DNA from: Polyporus tsugae
Lineage: Eukaryota; Basidiomycota; Agaricomycetes; Polyporales; Polyporaceae
Direction of reading: 5' to 3'
Assembly (NCBI GenBank): GCA_024305745.1
Contig: JAHRBS010000005.1
Coordinates: 1,054,001 to 1,118,000 of the forward strand
Length of the DNA: 64,000 bases
In this document: piece after piece, positions 10,992 through 22,690 of the stretch
Numbering within the stretch: position 1 is the stretch's first letter
Layout of the letters: each line of letters opens with the position of its first letter
Position numbers and translations under genes: made by a program
The notes under the pieces: generated by a model
Database searches by the model: none
What the model saw: the letters and a program-made list of their open reading frames with translations, nothing else
Told to the model about the DNA's origin: nothing

Positions 10992-11522
10992 AGTCTTTTT
11001 TCCCTCGACACAGTGCGCGAAGAACAAAGATAAAACAGAAGAAATGATGATTCACCACTAATTTCTAGGTGGAGGACTCCCCAATTCCTGGACTTCGGAT
11101 GTGTGGCTACTCTGTGGACGGGGTCTAGGAGTACTTCGAAGTGGTGGTCCATATCTGTGTCCATGGTCCGTGCCGCGTTCACGCGTTCACGAGTGGGACG
11201 GAAGGGCATGCGGCGAATATGGTTCTCTTGGTATTCATACACACTATGACCCATTCCGGGCGTCCGTCTGTGTAACGGAATTGGCCGTTCCCTTTTCCAG
11301 GATGTTCTCATCGCATCAATACGTAACTCATAGCTTGATAAAGTCAGTAACGGAGACTATCGATAGCTTAGAGTATACGTGGCTTAGTTCGGTTGCAATG
11401 ATGCAAACAAGCGCATGGCATCCATCTCACTCATTCACTGGCATGAGAGCCATTCGCTCGCCGCAGTCCAAGCTTCACCGGAGCAGTCGTGGTTAGTTTC
11501 TTGTGTACGAATGCAGGTCGAG
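10992..11522. other. Spacer between tRNA and F-box gene 3' end
   Basis: No coding or repeated structure identified. Confidence 0.5.
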
Positions 11523-13210
11523 TCAGCGTGTAGTATGCCCTGCACATAAGCAGTCAAACACCTCCGACCACAACTTCAAGTTCCCCGGCTTCCTGCGGTT
11601 TGAACGACGGAAGGGCGGGGACAAGTGCGGAAACATCCCGCCCACGAAACCGGCCAACGCGTCCACTGCGTTTTGAGTGACGTCCAAGTCCTTTCTCTGG
11701 TTGTCGTCCGCGATGGACAGCCAGCGGAGAGAATGCACGCGCGGCAGCGCGTCCCTCGGTGGCAGCTTCTCCAGGTCGACGGTGGGGTCAAGGTACGGCA
11801 GGACGAGCTCCTGCAAGTCCGCGCATGAGCGCGCGAGGGTGAGGAGTACGAGGGGCGTGGGGAGCGGCCCCTCTGCGTGCCAGCTTATGGTGAAGTCCAG
11901 CTCAAGCGTCCTGAGCGACGGCCATGCAGCGGCGAGCTCTGCGAATGCCTCGTCGTCCGCGGACAGCTTGGCATGCCACCCAAGTGACCGCAGCGTGAAC
12001 GACACCAGGTTGTGAAACTGGAAAGACGGGCGGAGGAAGTGCGCGAGCGGCAACGCGGCAGCGCGGTGGGGGGAGGACGAGCCGCTATAGAATGAGTCAC
12101 AGAGCATGCGGAGCACGGCCTGGGGAAGCGGTGAGACGATGACAGCAGCAAACTCGGGCTGGTAGGCATCTGTACTGTCACTGCCCTCGTCGTCGAGGGA
12201 TATCGTGGCGCTTTTGAGCGAAGGAAGCGACCATGTTGGGAGTATCTTCGCAAGATCGGAAGGCGCCCCGCGAATCTTGAGCACACGTAACGTTCCGGTA
12301 CACACTGGAAGACTGATCGGGGATTCATTCTCCAGGATGACCGTTGCCTCCAGCTCTGTCAGGGGAAGCCTGGTGAGAACGGCGTGTATATTGCGGTATG
12401 AAATGGCTGCGGCGATTCGGATGATTCGCAGATTTTGAAACTGCGCCAACTCGTCGACGATCCAATGAAGCGGCATCTGGAACCAGAAAGACGTAGAAAT
12501 GTACGCTTCCAGCAACGGCGCGGCATTTCGAACAGAGCGGAGGATGTTAATGACGGCCGTGGCACCTCCGGGTCCTATCGGGTTGGGGTTCCACACCAAC
12601 TGCACCACGTTCGGCGAAAGTAACCGTACCATGTCGCCATCCCTCTTCGTGGGCAAGCTCCAAACGAAAACGCGGAGGGACGGCAAGACTGTCTGTCCGC
12701 CGTTGTGCTCCACTACGGTGCGCACAAGCCGCACGTGCAAGTCGCTGGGTCTGTCAAGGTCCGGGTGGAAGCTCACTTTGCGGACCAGCTGTGCGTAGTA
12801 CAAGAAGCGATCCCAGCGATCGGGGTCATTCCATAACTGAGCGTCAATAATCTGCCATTGCTTTGAAGTCAAACACCTGACGGATGGTTCGACGGTGAAA
12901 GACGAAGCCAACTTACAGTCTTTAAGAGGTCATCTGAAGCTCTTTGTTTGCGTGTCAGTGTCGCGGGTGCGAGGAGAAGCCACAAGGGCGTGAGAGTGTC
13001 AAGGGTGGACCAGAGGAGACGGAGGGCAGGATTGAAGAATGCACGGGACAACCGTGCATATCCAGCGAGGGCGGTACGACCTGAGGGGTTGCGTGCATTC
13101 AGATTCAAAAGGTTGAGGAGGTGCAATAGGATGTCGTAGTTGAGCGCAGTCGCCGTATCATTGGGGGCATCCAAAATTTCGTCCATCGCCATCTGGAAGA
13201 CGATATCCAA
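11523..13210 (-). CDS. F-box/leucine-rich-repeat-like protein, 540 aa
   Basis: Likely substrate-recognition subunit of an SCF ubiquitin ligase, a family greatly expanded in Agaricomycetes. Exons 13210-12917 (98 codons) and 12851-11523 join across a 65-nt intron (GTAAGT to GGCAG). The N-terminal exon carries an F-box-like helix set (ALNYDILLHLLNLLNL, then YARLSRAFFNPALRLLW). The long second exon shows repeated leucine-spaced units such as LPSLRVFVWSLP, LTELEATVIL, LPSLKSATISL and WPSLRTLELDF, typical of degenerate LRRs. Its closest relative in the window is the truncated gene at 63.7-64.0 kb, with the same junction sequence and a similar intron. The target protein cannot be inferred. Confidence 0.82.
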
Positions 13211-13682
13211 GCCGTGTGAGTGCTAGAAAAGCCATGCCACAAGGTTTTCGCAAATACCGAAAATGAGATCTCGGCCAATCGTGCCTACTGCCAGCCCACG
13301 GAAGCTGGAGGAGATGTCGCAAGAAGCCTGAGTTACTAGGCGTCTATGTATGCAAGGACGCCGTAGTGCCTGCGCACCAAGTGAATAAAGGTCGGACTTT
13401 GAACTCATGCTTACTATTTTTACTTTTGGTGTACAAACCGTATCTTATCGCACTGGTACTCACTATTGCGGGCACACGTTTATTTCTTGAGTCCTTGCTC
13501 CATTTGAAAGAGCTGCGCAGCTAGCGTACTTTGTGGATGCGGGTTCAGGACGCAAAAGAATCCGATATCAATACAGATAAGTACACCGCGCGGCGAGTTT
13601 GCTATCAACCTCCCACCCCAGACCCTCAGCCTAAGAGCTTAGACCTCGGCGACGAGCGTAAGCCCCACAGGCACGCTCACGC
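13211..13682. other. Spacer; promoter side of the F-box gene
   Basis: A 61-codon minus-strand frame (13223-13408) ends 12 nt before the F-box ATG and might be an upstream ORF, but nothing else supports it. The rest is 3' flank of the aldo-keto reductase gene. Confidence 0.45.
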
Positions 13683-15061
13683 TCAGGAAATCTTGATCTT
13701 GTTAGTCGTAGTCTTCTCGAGCTCGTCCCCGAAAATGTTGATGTCCCAGAAAGGCGGATACGTCGTCTTCACGTTGAACCGCTTCGGGGTCTTGCGCCCG
13801 AGGTCCGACAGCTTCTCGTACTCCTCGTCCGTTAGCTCGATCTGCTTGAAGTTCGACACGATGCGTTCTGTGCATGTTTTGGATCCCGTGAATACCATCG
13901 CCAAGTGTGGATGAGATGAAGAAGATGCCGCACCTGGGGTGACGGACTTGGGTATGACGGAGTACCCGCGCTTTGCGCCCCACGCAATCAAGACCTGCGC
14001 GGGCGTCGCGTCGTGCTTCTGGGCGATTTCGAGTGTCTCGGGGTACTCGGTGAGCTTCTTGTGGCCGGCCACTGTCCTCCTTTGTCAGTACGGACTCCAA
14101 GGACCTGATGAAGCGGCACCTACAGTTGTTTCCCAACGGCGAGTACGCAGTCAAGTGGATGTTGTGCTCGGCACAGTACTTGACGAGGTCGTCCTGGAGA
14201 AGGAGCGGGTGCGCCTCGACCTGGTTCACAGCCTATGCAGAGATCACACATCAGACATCGTACTAACACAAACTGAAGAGGGCGAAGACGTGAACTCACG
14301 GGCCAGACGCCCGTGGCGTCGACGATGCCCTGGATGTGGGGGATGGTGAAGTTCGAGACACCGATCGTCTTGACCTTGCCAGTATCGCGGAGCTTGATCA
14401 TCGCCTGCCAGGTTTCGACCAAGCTGGTGTCGGTGTCAAGTACGACCCAGTCCGGCTTGTTAGGGTCCAGAGGCTCGAAATCGCCGCCATACGGGAACGC
14501 AATCGGCCAGTGGATGACTACACCAATGCGTATGCGACGCTTATCAAAAATGATCGGATCGGGGAGAAGCTGGGGGAGCACTCACGGTAAAGGTCAACGT
14601 AGTCGAGCTGGAGCTGCTTGAGCGACTCGTCGAGCTCCTTCTCTACGAGCTCCGCCTTATGCGACGTGTTCCAGAGTTTGGTGGTGATGAAGACCTCCTC
14701 CCGCTTCACGACAGAGGGGATCACTTTCTTCAGCCCGCGGCCGACCTGTCTCCAACAACACGAAAGCGAGGAACAAGTTTAAAACGCGTGGCAGGAAAGG
14801 ATTGGCGAGACGCACCTCGTCCTGATTTTGGTAGATCATCGCACAGTCGATGTGCCGGTAGCCCGCACGGATTGCAGCCTCGACCTGATCGCCCGTCGTC
14901 CCTCGTCAATGCCCACCCATAACGTGTATATTCCTCGGAGCCCCAATCGGAGCGACACGTACCGCATTCTCGACTTCATTAGGCTTCGAGAGCCAAGTCC
15001 CGAGGCCAATCTGGGGGATCTCCTGGCCGGTAGAAAGCTTCACGGTCTTCCCAAAGGACAT
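13683..15061 (-). CDS. Aldo-keto reductase, NADPH-dependent, 325 aa
   Basis: Cytosolic oxidoreductase of the glycerol dehydrogenase/aldehyde reductase group. Seven exons join perfectly: 15061-14963, 14884-14816, 14745-14586, 14517-14300, 14232-14124, 14071-13934, 13867-13683 (978 nt). The catalytic tetrad is complete: Asp46 and Tyr51 in DCAMIY, Lys79 in TTKLW, His112 in LIHWP. Other family marks are IGLGTW near the start, [20 protein letters not shown] and the cofactor-binding VIPKSVTP. Length matches the usual 310-330. The six short introns, including one inside [11 protein letters not shown], are typical of basidiomycetes. Substrate cannot be told from sequence. Confidence 0.95.
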
Positions 15062-15866
15062 GGCGTCTGGCAACAAGGGTGGAGGGGAGGCAGAGATGAG
15101 TGGTGCGAATGGTGGGAGAGGTGTGTCGATAGATAGCGCGCGATGAGCTCGAAATTTATACTCCGGAGGATATACAGTATTGGTGCCCTTCTTTGAGAGA
15201 TGCGCAGGTTCGACAGACTGAAAATGTTTGGGAAACCTCGGACCGCCGGTCCGCGATTGGTGTCAGGAACAACCGGGAGGCCGCGAGAAGGGCTGCTGAC
15301 CGGGGGACGCTGCTGTGTGTGTCTTATGACCGAGTGTAACGTAGTGAAAAGGTACCAAGCTCACCAGAATACTGCTCGAGGTTGTCCTGGACGCGTAACG
15401 AGTATCGAATAGCCCTATAGTAATCCTGTGGGGGAAATGAGAGTGGGATGGGCCACAAGGAAGAGATGAAAGCCATCGGGTAGTCCGCGCCGGACCCGGA
15501 CCGGCCAAGGAGCGGAACTGGAGGATAGGTTCATCCGACCAGGACAGTCGGGTAGATTGAGTGAGAAGCTCGGGCTATATTGTGTTAATTGACGACGGAA
15601 AGTGGAAGTCGACATCTATTCTTGCAGACGGACAGCTGGACTGATGATGAGGGGGACTTTGCAGGCCAAGATTATCTCACCGATGTAATGGGGTGCAGGG
15701 ATCCAGATCGCCACCTGCAGCAGACACCTGAGAGGGAAGGAATGCTTGTGAATTCAGAGAACAATTTCTATTCGTCGGGCAGTAAGCTTCACGATACTGC
15801 GTGTAGCTGAACAGTCAGTGCTCGAGGTTACCCAAGATAAATGCGAAGGACGCACCTCTAGGAGCC
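15062..15866. other. Spacer between AKR start and EFG1 stop
   Basis: Promoter side of the reductase and 3' side of EFG1. Short frames here lack coherent composition; no gene supported. Confidence 0.5.
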
Positions 15867-16793
15867 CTAGTCCTCATCCATCTCGCTATCCTCGTCCAAC
15901 TCCTCTTCACCCGTGCCCCCCTCATCATCATCGTCCGCTCCAAAGAATTCGTCGTCGGCGACGCCTCCTTTCGCAGGTTTCGGCGATGGTTTCGAGTTGC
16001 CGTTGACCTCCTGTTTGTGCGCCTGTGCAGGCAACGATGGAGGACGTGAAAGCTTCATCGTCGACGTGGGAGCACCCTTTCCACCCGCCGACGTCCCAAC
16101 CTCAACCTCAACCTCAGGCTCTGCGCTCAACGCCCCCGTCTCCATCTGCTCCCTCACCCACGTCCTGATCTCCTCCCGCTGCCGATCCGTCTCCGCTTTC
16201 CCCTTCTCCTCATTCACGTCCACCTCCTCGTCACCGTCCCCCTCCCCGTCTTTCCCCTTCCGCACCTCCGGCGGGAACAGCGAGACGTACTTCTTGATCT
16301 TCGGGTAGTGCAGCACGTAGTTCAGGTCCACCCGCAGCTCCGCCAGCCTCTTCTCCAGCTTCCGCCGTTCCTTCTTCCCCAGCCCTTCCCCTCCCTCACC
16401 CTCGAGCTGCCGCTTGATCTGCGCGAGCTTGCGCGAAACCTTCTGCCGCTCGAAGAACTTGATCTTGTGGTAGCGCGTTGCCATCGTGCGCTCGACGCGC
16501 GCCTGCTCCGCTCGCGCGAGGTCCGCCTCGAGCGACTTGAGCCGCCGCTCGGTCGCGACGCGCACGTCCGCCGCGAGTTTGTCCTTGGCGAGCAGCCGGC
16601 GGGTCTGGCGGAGGGCGGCTTTGATCTTTTGGACCCCAGGGAGGGCGTTAGGGTTAGAATTGGAAGAGGAAGAGGGTGTGGGGTGTGGGTGTTTCTTGTG
16701 CTGGGGGCGTTTGCCTGATTTTTTCTGGGGTGCGCTGGCGGGATGTTTTGACGAGGAGGGGTCGGACATCGTAGTGTGTCGTGATGGAGCCAT
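15867..16793 (-). CDS. EFG1: rRNA-processing protein EFG1
   Basis: Nucleolar factor needed for 18S rRNA maturation in the small-subunit processome. A single exon of 308 residues. The core reads VQKIKAALRQTRRLLAK, then ERTMATRYHKIKFFERQK and VSRKLAQIKRQL, the lysine/arginine-rich coiled-coil signature of the EFG1 family, followed by LRVDLNYVLHYPKIKKYVSLF. The N-terminus is Ser/Pro/His-rich and the C-terminus ends in long Asp/Glu runs (EELDEDSEMDED), both usual for nucleolar proteins. A second in-frame ATG eight codons downstream (16769) could also be the start. Confidence 0.93.
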   Translation of the reverse strand: MAPSRHTTMSDPSSSKHPASAPQKKSGKRPQHKKHPHPTPSSSSNSNPNALPGVQKIKAALRQTRRLLAKDKLAADVRVATERRLKSLEADLARAEQARVERTMATRYHKIKFFERQKVSRKLAQIKRQLEGEGGEGLGKKERRKLEKRLAELRVDLNYVLHYPKIKKYVSLFPPEVRKGKDGEGDGDEEVDVNEEKGKAETDRQREEIRTWVREQMETGALSAEPEVEVEVGTSAGGKGAPTSTMKLSRPPSLPAQAHKQEVNGNSKPSPKPAKGGVADDEFFGADDDDEGGTGEEELDEDSEMDED

Positions 16794-17597
16794 TGACGGA
16801 AGTGCTCTCAGACAAGTTGACGAGAGGAGATGGAGGTAACAGAAGTCTCAGAAGATGCGTGGATGGTGGTCACTGACAGAGTGGGTGTATGCGTACTTGG
16901 GCGCCTTTCTGCATACTATCCCCAGCCCTATCCCGTCGACTGGGGTCCGGGACTCGGACGTTGTGAACGTTCAACATGCCACACGAACATCACCACCAGC
17001 CATGTGTCTTGCTGCCAGACTGCTGAGGAAATACAAAGGCACCCTGAATGCTCGTAAGCCTTCGTGTGTTTTCTAGGCATGCCATAGTTAACTTATCCGA
17101 TCTAGGACAACTTGACTGTGGTTGATCAAAAATATCGATCAGCTCCTTTCCCCTAACCCTCACCTCGATGTAAGTACGTTCGTTTGACACGCTTCTGGTG
17201 TTCATATTTTCTGAAGGCTGGACTTTGAACGCACTGAGAGCCGGTGTAATGGCCAGCCCAGCATCATCCATGTACAAGCATGGCAAGCGATCGCGAGGGA
17301 CCGTCGATGATGGTGCTGGTTTTCTTTGAACCGCTCTGCGGCATCCCCATCTTTGGTGAAAATTTGCCTCGAGATTATGTTGTAAAGTGTATCAATTCGC
17401 CTTATGACACCGATGTTGCCCGACTTTGCGCAGGAGAAGCTGCGCGAGCCTCGGTCGGCGTGCCTGGGATAGCCCGCCACCTTATACATGACCAACCCAG
17501 ATCTGAGTGCGTCCAATTTCCAGAAAACCAACCTTAACTTAATGTCTCTTGGAGATATGTTAACTCACCATATGTATGTAGGGAATATAGTGAAGGC
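16794..17597. other. Divergent promoter region of EFG1 and MYND gene 1
   Basis: Short opposing frames only; no exon chain could be built. Confidence 0.5.
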
Positions 17598-18602
17598 ATG
17601 AACAGTTTGCTCGGAGTCCCGAGGCTCGAGTGTCCATTTTGTCGTCTCGTCGGGTTTGAAGCGATGGTCACTCCAGTACCCCTCGAACCACCAGCACCCC
17701 ACGGACCCAAGGTCGATCGCAAGGACCGTATACAAGCCGGGATGATGCACTGCCAGAACTGCGACTACTCGCGTGCGGACGGTGCAAAGCTCTTCAGGTG
17801 CTCCGCGTGCAAGACGGAGCTTTACTGCGTACGCGATGCACCCTACCACGGCGTGCACCCTGACATGCCGCTGGTCGCGATATGTTCGTGGAATCGCCCT
17901 TTGGTGTCTTGCATGGCAGGGCGCTCGAGCGCGCTTCGCTCTTTGTGCATGCCACAAAGGACTCCACGAGCATTCCACGAACATGTTACGGCTTGCGGAA
18001 TGTCAGGGTGCACGCCGTGTACACCTGGCTGTCCGACAATACTAAACATTCCTTCCTATCAACAGAGCCAGAAATGCCAGAGAGAGGCGTGGCCCACACA
18101 CAAGTCGAAATGCACGATGAACCAGTTAATCGACGCCTTGCGCCCGGATTCTGTCGACGTCATGAAGCAGCTCCGTACCTTCTCGTCTAAGCACGGGCCC
18201 TCGCTCGCGGACGGGGGGTACGCTGCGATGAACATCTTCGAGCACCCCGAGCGCGCCACGGACAGCGTATTCGCCGTCGCGATGCGACCACGCCGCAACT
18301 CGACGCGGCCCGAGACGGGCTTCTGCGTGTACGACGCGCGGGTGTTCAGGCTCGCGGACCTGCCGTACCCTGTGGAGGAGCGAGACAGGATCAAGGAGAT
18401 GATCGTCACGGCGGGCCAGGCGCAGAAGAAGCACGGGGCGGCGGGAGTTTTTTTGGTAATGATGCACAATGTGGAGGGGTGCATGACGAATGCGGTGCCG
18501 TTCACGTACTACGAGAGGGCGGAGAACCACCAGTCGAAGGAGATGCAGGAGAACTGGAAGCCGTATATGCTGCGCATGTTAAATGAGGGCATCGTCCAAT
18601 GA
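17598..18602 (+). CDS. MYND-type zinc-finger protein, tandem copy 1, 255 aa
   Basis: Exons 17598-17828 (77 codons) and 18066-18602 flank a 237-nt intron that splits the zinc finger. Joined, it reads CQNCDYSRADGAKLFRCSACKTELYC and SQKCQREAWPTHKSKC, with the Cys/His spacing of a MYND finger, a protein-interaction module for proline-rich partners. The C-terminal part (MKQLRTFSSKHGPSL to WKPYMLRMLNEGIVQ) is a shared domain of unknown function also present in copy 2. The intron sits at exactly the same codon in copy 2 but is 169 nt longer here because of an imperfect palindrome. That intron is free of in-frame stops, so a retained-intron form could be translated. Confidence 0.85.
   Translation: MNSLLGVPRLECPFCRLVGFEAMVTPVPLEPPAPHGPKVDRKDRIQAGMMHCQNCDYSRADGAKLFRCSACKTELYCVRDAPYHGVHPDMPLVAICSWNRPLVSCMAGRSSALRSLCMPQRTPRAFHEHVTACGMSGCTPCTPGCPTILNIPSYQQSQKCQREAWPTHKSKCTMNQLIDALRPDSVDVMKQLRTFSSKHGPSLADGGYAAMNIFEHPERATDSVFAVAMRPRRNSTRPETGFCVYDARVFRLADLPYPVEERDRIKEMIVTAGQAQKKHGAAGVFLVMMHNVEGCMTNAVPFTYYERAENHQSKEMQENWKPYMLRMLNEGIVQ
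17847..18019. repeat. Foldback (imperfect palindrome) element inside MYND intron
   Basis: Two arms of about 75 nt point towards each other around a centre at 17933. The outer 19 nt are perfectly complementary (17848-17866 with 18000-18018), and TGTTCGTGGAAT at 17883-17894 pairs with 17972-17983; both pairs give the same centre. The middle contains GCGCTCGAGCGC. The matching intron of copy 2 lacks it. It resembles a small foldback or MITE-like insertion; no target-site duplication is obvious. Confidence 0.85.
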
Positions 18603-18863
18603 TCATCTCACATATATACTACTTGACAGAGATATAATGCATATCTCGAAGTTTTAGTCGACCGCGATGAGTGTTAACCACATACTGGAAGCTGTGGTGG
18701 TAGTGCGACTCCAGAGAAGCTGTGGCTCGGCGATTTCCGAATTGGGCGAATTTGGGTGGCGAACAACGATCAACGCGCTCGACTCAGACCTCCCCCTCCT
18801 CCTCCCCCTCCGGCTACCACCCCTCCTTTGCTCTGCGCGCACGAAGCGTCCTCCTCTCTAACC
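18603..18863. other. Short spacer between tandem MYND genes
   Basis: About 260 nt containing the copy 1 terminator and copy 2 promoter. A CT-rich tract precedes the copy 2 ATG. Confidence 0.55.
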
Positions 18864-19687
18864 ATGGATATCGCCGCGCTCATCGACTACTTCGAGATCG
18901 GCTGCCCCTGTTGTCAGCTGGAGTACCAACTCTGGTTCATCACCGGCGTACCCCCAGCCCCACATCGAAACCCCCAGTCCGACCCAAAAGGCGCACTCCA
19001 CCGCGAGCTCATGCAATGCCAGTTCTGCTTCAAGTCGAGGCGAGAAGGGGTTCAGTTCTTCAGGTGTGGAGGGTGCTCGATCGAGATTTACTGCGTCCGT
19101 GGTCTCCCTGTGTTACGTCCGCCCCTCTTCCTCCCCCCACGCTGACCCCGTTTCCTCCGCAGAGCAAAGAGTGCCAGAAAAAGGCATGGGGCAGGCACAA
19201 GGAAAAGTGCGCGCTGAACCGCAAGTACCAGCCCGCGGCCGGGGGCGAGCCGAAGCCGATGAAGGACCTTCGCGCGTTCACGTCCAAGCACCGCCCGACG
19301 ATCTCCGAGGCGGCGGCCACCGCGCTCGGCGTCGCGCAGGATCCCAAACGCGCGCAGGAGTTCGTGTTCGTCATCTTTCTCAAGCCCCGCCCGAACGCGA
19401 CTCGGATCGAGACGGCCTTCTTCGTGTTTGGGGCGGCGGTTGTGCCGTTCAGCGCGTTCTCGAAGGAGCAGATCACGGAGATGAAGGGCCAGCTCAAGTC
19501 GGCGCACGACCTGAACGTGAAGAACGGGTCGCTCGGCGCGATGGAGGTCGTGCTGATGTGCATGGACCCGAACGTGGTGAACGTGGTGATGATGGGCTTC
19601 TCGGACGATCCGTCGCCCTTGGAGAACCCTGGGGATAACTGGAAGCACTGGCTGTTGAATCGGTTGAACGAGGGTGTGGTGTGTTGA
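18864..19687 (+). CDS. MYND-type zinc-finger protein, tandem copy 2, 251 aa
   Basis: Paralogue of the preceding gene in the same orientation. Exons 18864-19094 and 19163-19687; the first exon is 231 nt, identical in length to copy 1, and the intron interrupts the finger at the same place. The finger reads CQFCFKSRREGVQFFRCGGCSIEIYC, then SKECQKKAWGRHKEKC. The C-terminal domain begins MKDLRAFTSKHRPTI and ends WKHWLLNRLNEGVVC, alignable with copy 1. The intron is a normal 68 nt, with donor GTCCGT. Likely a tandem duplication followed by divergence of the mid-region. Function unknown beyond protein binding. Confidence 0.85.
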
Positions 19688-21153
19688 TTGAGGGGAGAGT
19701 ATTAAAAGGTGTGAGTGCGGTTCATTGCTGTCGCTGCCCTTGTGATTGTTGACATGGTCGCTGTAGATGTTATGAGGACCCTACGTGCTGTATCCTTAGG
19801 ACATGTATATTCTATCCCATGCTATAAATTGGCTATCATTCCTCCAACATCTTCAGAGCGACACACGTGGTTGTCGTGGTCATACGCAGCGATATGCATA
19901 CCGTTCCGTCTACCCTCACCGATCGTATACCTCTCTCGGTTCCGCCTGGAGACGGCGACCCTCCAGCCAACACATCGGTTGCCGAAGGTGTTGCAACATG
20001 CGATAGGTTGTCCTCCCGCTCCGGCGAGGCTCCACAGGGGAACGCGGTTCAAGAAGCTGTGGATGGGATCGTCCACATGAGCGTGTTCGGGAACTCTTAC
20101 GCGGATGTCGAACCCCTTCCGCTCGTCCACTCGTGGATTGGCATGCCAAGTCAGGTGAAGCAGGACAGCATCGGCAGTCCCGTCTATTTCTTCAAGGTGC
20201 AGGACGCGGTTGTTACATAGGTGAGTGGAACGTCATGAGACTGCTTCAAGTGTTGTGCAACTAACAGCTGGATCGGCAGGATTATACGGGAGGCTCGCGC
20301 GCACGGCCCCACCCTTCCAACACTGGCAGAGGCAACGGGTATTCCTTTGGACCCGTTCGGGATACACGAAAAGTCCACCTCGGAGGTGCGAACATACTGC
20401 AAAGCACTGACGAGCATATGTCGTCGATGTCAACAAAGATGCTGGCATCGCGCAGGGTGAGCTCGACATTGGTTGTGGACCGAAACCAAGCTGTGAGTGT
20501 CATGTTTGGTTTCAGCGAACTCCGCTCTTAAGGTCGTGCTCGCAGACTTCCAACCGCTCAAAATGCTGCGGACGCGTCTCCGGACTCTGCTTCTCGTTCC
20601 CTACATTTCTGTCTGGCCTTAGCTCGTCCTTGTTGCCTTGATCCCCCATGTCCATCATTCTGTCGCCGTTCAGCTGCTTGTCCTCCCTCGTTTGCTGCTG
20701 ATACTGAGCTTGGGGTCCAGCTCCCTGCCATGATTACTGTTGATATATTATCACTATTCCTTTTGTAGGACTTCGGCGGGGGCCACCGACTGCCAGTGGC
20801 GCCTAGAGCGTGCCGGTCTGGCCCAAGCTGAGGTCTGAGATCTGAGGTTCTGACGGAAGTGGCAGGTTGTCAGCAGGCTCGGCCAGAAAGTACGTGAATC
20901 CGTGATTCCCACATTCCCGCAGTCCCACGGCGGAATCCGGGACTAAGCGCCCGCCTGTTTGTTCGGTTCTCTTCGCCACATCTTACCCGATCGACAGAAG
21001 TCTCGTCTCATCCCAGTTTCGTCTGGCGGCCGAACTTGGGTAAAGGGTTGCGGGAGATTAGCGCATGAGGGACCGGGGATGGGGCGGGATGAGGGCGCGA
21101 GACGGCGGGGTTTCGGATACGCTAACAGTACTAGCACCCTCAGGCTCCTACCT
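19688..21153. other. Long spacer without supported gene
   Basis: A plus-strand open stretch at 19867-20220 and opposing frames do not form a coherent gene. At 20890-20920 lies a 31-nt sequence (GTACGTGAA...ATTCCCGC) that recurs inverted at 58503-58533 with three mismatches. Confidence 0.5.
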
Positions 21154-22690
21154 ATGGCGACACCATCCACCCCTGCTCCGGTTCCCTCCCAGCTCACACT
21201 AGATACCCTGTCTATCCAGATCATTACGAAGGAAACTTGTTCCGCCCCCGGGTGCTCTCATACGAATATCGCCAAAGCATGCAGAGCAAAGCTTTGCGCT
21301 CGGTGCTGCCGCCTACGAGACGATCGGTGCGGCTATGGTGGTCACGACCGAGGTCGTGCTCAGCGGAAGCTCGGCTCTACCACCAACCAGCGCTCGAGTC
21401 TCACGGGTGCGGCGGGACCCTGGACTATCGACCGGCCTCCACCGATTGTCCCGCACGATTTGAATGCTTCGGAGGCACCGCAACCAGTGACTCTCAAGGC
21501 CCCTATGCCTGATGCGTGGAAGCGGGCCTGGGATGAGAGCCGAGGAGTATGGGAGCGGCTGATAGATGGCGAGCAGCAACGGCGGGATAACGATCGTGCT
21601 ATAGCGCACTCGTGCACGTTGCTCTTCTTCGATAAGGTGTGTCTGTATATTTATCTATGCAGCGAAAGCGGTCCAAAGGATATTCCACTGGCAGGACCAC
21701 GAACATCCAATCCGTTACCAGCTTCAGGACATTGCCGCATGGCCGACACTAGATCTCAGCGTGCACGCCGACGTCCTTTCCCTGTTTTCCATTCAGCCAA
21801 CCGATTTGGTTCAATTCTACGTGCTCAAATCACGTTGCTGGGAGACGATGAAGGTCGCGCGGAAGTTCTCTCTTGTATCTCGGCAGGTTCTCCTTTTCCG
21901 ACGCCCCGGGGTTCTATCCTGTGAGAACATTGATGCTTTCATTGAGGAGGCTGATCGTGCGCTCCGCGGAAGCCCGAAGTCCTCACCAGGCAGCACTTCT
22001 ACTGGCACGCCCATCATCACAGTTATCGCCCCACGCTCGAAACGTCCTGCCAAGCGCGCCCATTCTCCCGATAACGAACCTTGTTCCGAGTCACTGGTGC
22101 GACACCAGCCTACTCCTCGTCTCAGTCCCTCTCAGCTTAGCCCCCACACTCCGACCTCTACTTCTCTCTCGCCAACTCTACTGGCACTGTCTCTCTCTCC
22201 CCAGATTGCTACACCCAGCAATACTACCAATGCATCTGCGTCCGCTGCCGGCCTTGGCATCCAAGTCCCATCACTGCTTCCGTTGACGACCCTACCTGGC
22301 TTCCATAGTGCGCTCTCGTCCGCTCCCTCTGTCATTCAGGCGAATGCCTTTGACTATGATGTTCTCTGGACTCTAGGGACTGTCTGGGTGCCACGTGCGT
22401 CCGACTGGCCAGATGGCATGTACGCACGTGATATGGCGAAGGGCTTTGAGATGCTCACCCCGGCGGACGGCAAGAAGACTCCAAAGAAGGGTCAGTTTCC
22501 GGAAGTGTTCCCTGGTACTCCGTTTACCTCCTCGACATTCTATCGCAACTACGGGGCATGGCGTTACTCGACTGAAGTAGAGCGGGCACATCTTCTCCAA
22601 CAACCACGGACTGCAGATGGGCTCTGGACTACCTGCCGTCCGTCGCTCTCAGGATGGGAGAAGGTGCTGAGGGGTCAAAGGTCACACTAG
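21154..22690 (+). CDS. Cysteine-cluster protein of unknown function, 492 aa
   Basis: Exons 21154-21636 and 21695-22690 join in phase 0. Near the N-terminus is a compact cysteine/histidine cluster, CSAPGCSHTNIAKACRAKLC followed by CC, a GYGG turn and His. The neighbour at 23.1 kb has the same spacing (C-x-C-x2-HC then GGC and His). The middle is a Ser/Pro/Thr-rich linker; the C-terminal part contains WPDGMYARDMAKGFEML. I recall similar proteins from many Agaricomycete genomes close to transposons, but no characterised function. It may bind nucleic acid through the cluster. Together with the next gene and the CxC5/CxC6 gene it forms a transposon-associated neighbourhood. Confidence 0.68.

Noticed and set aside
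19867..20220. Plus-strand open frame of 117 codons after the MYND pair
   Set aside because: Opposing frame of similar length exists, no motif, no splice partners.
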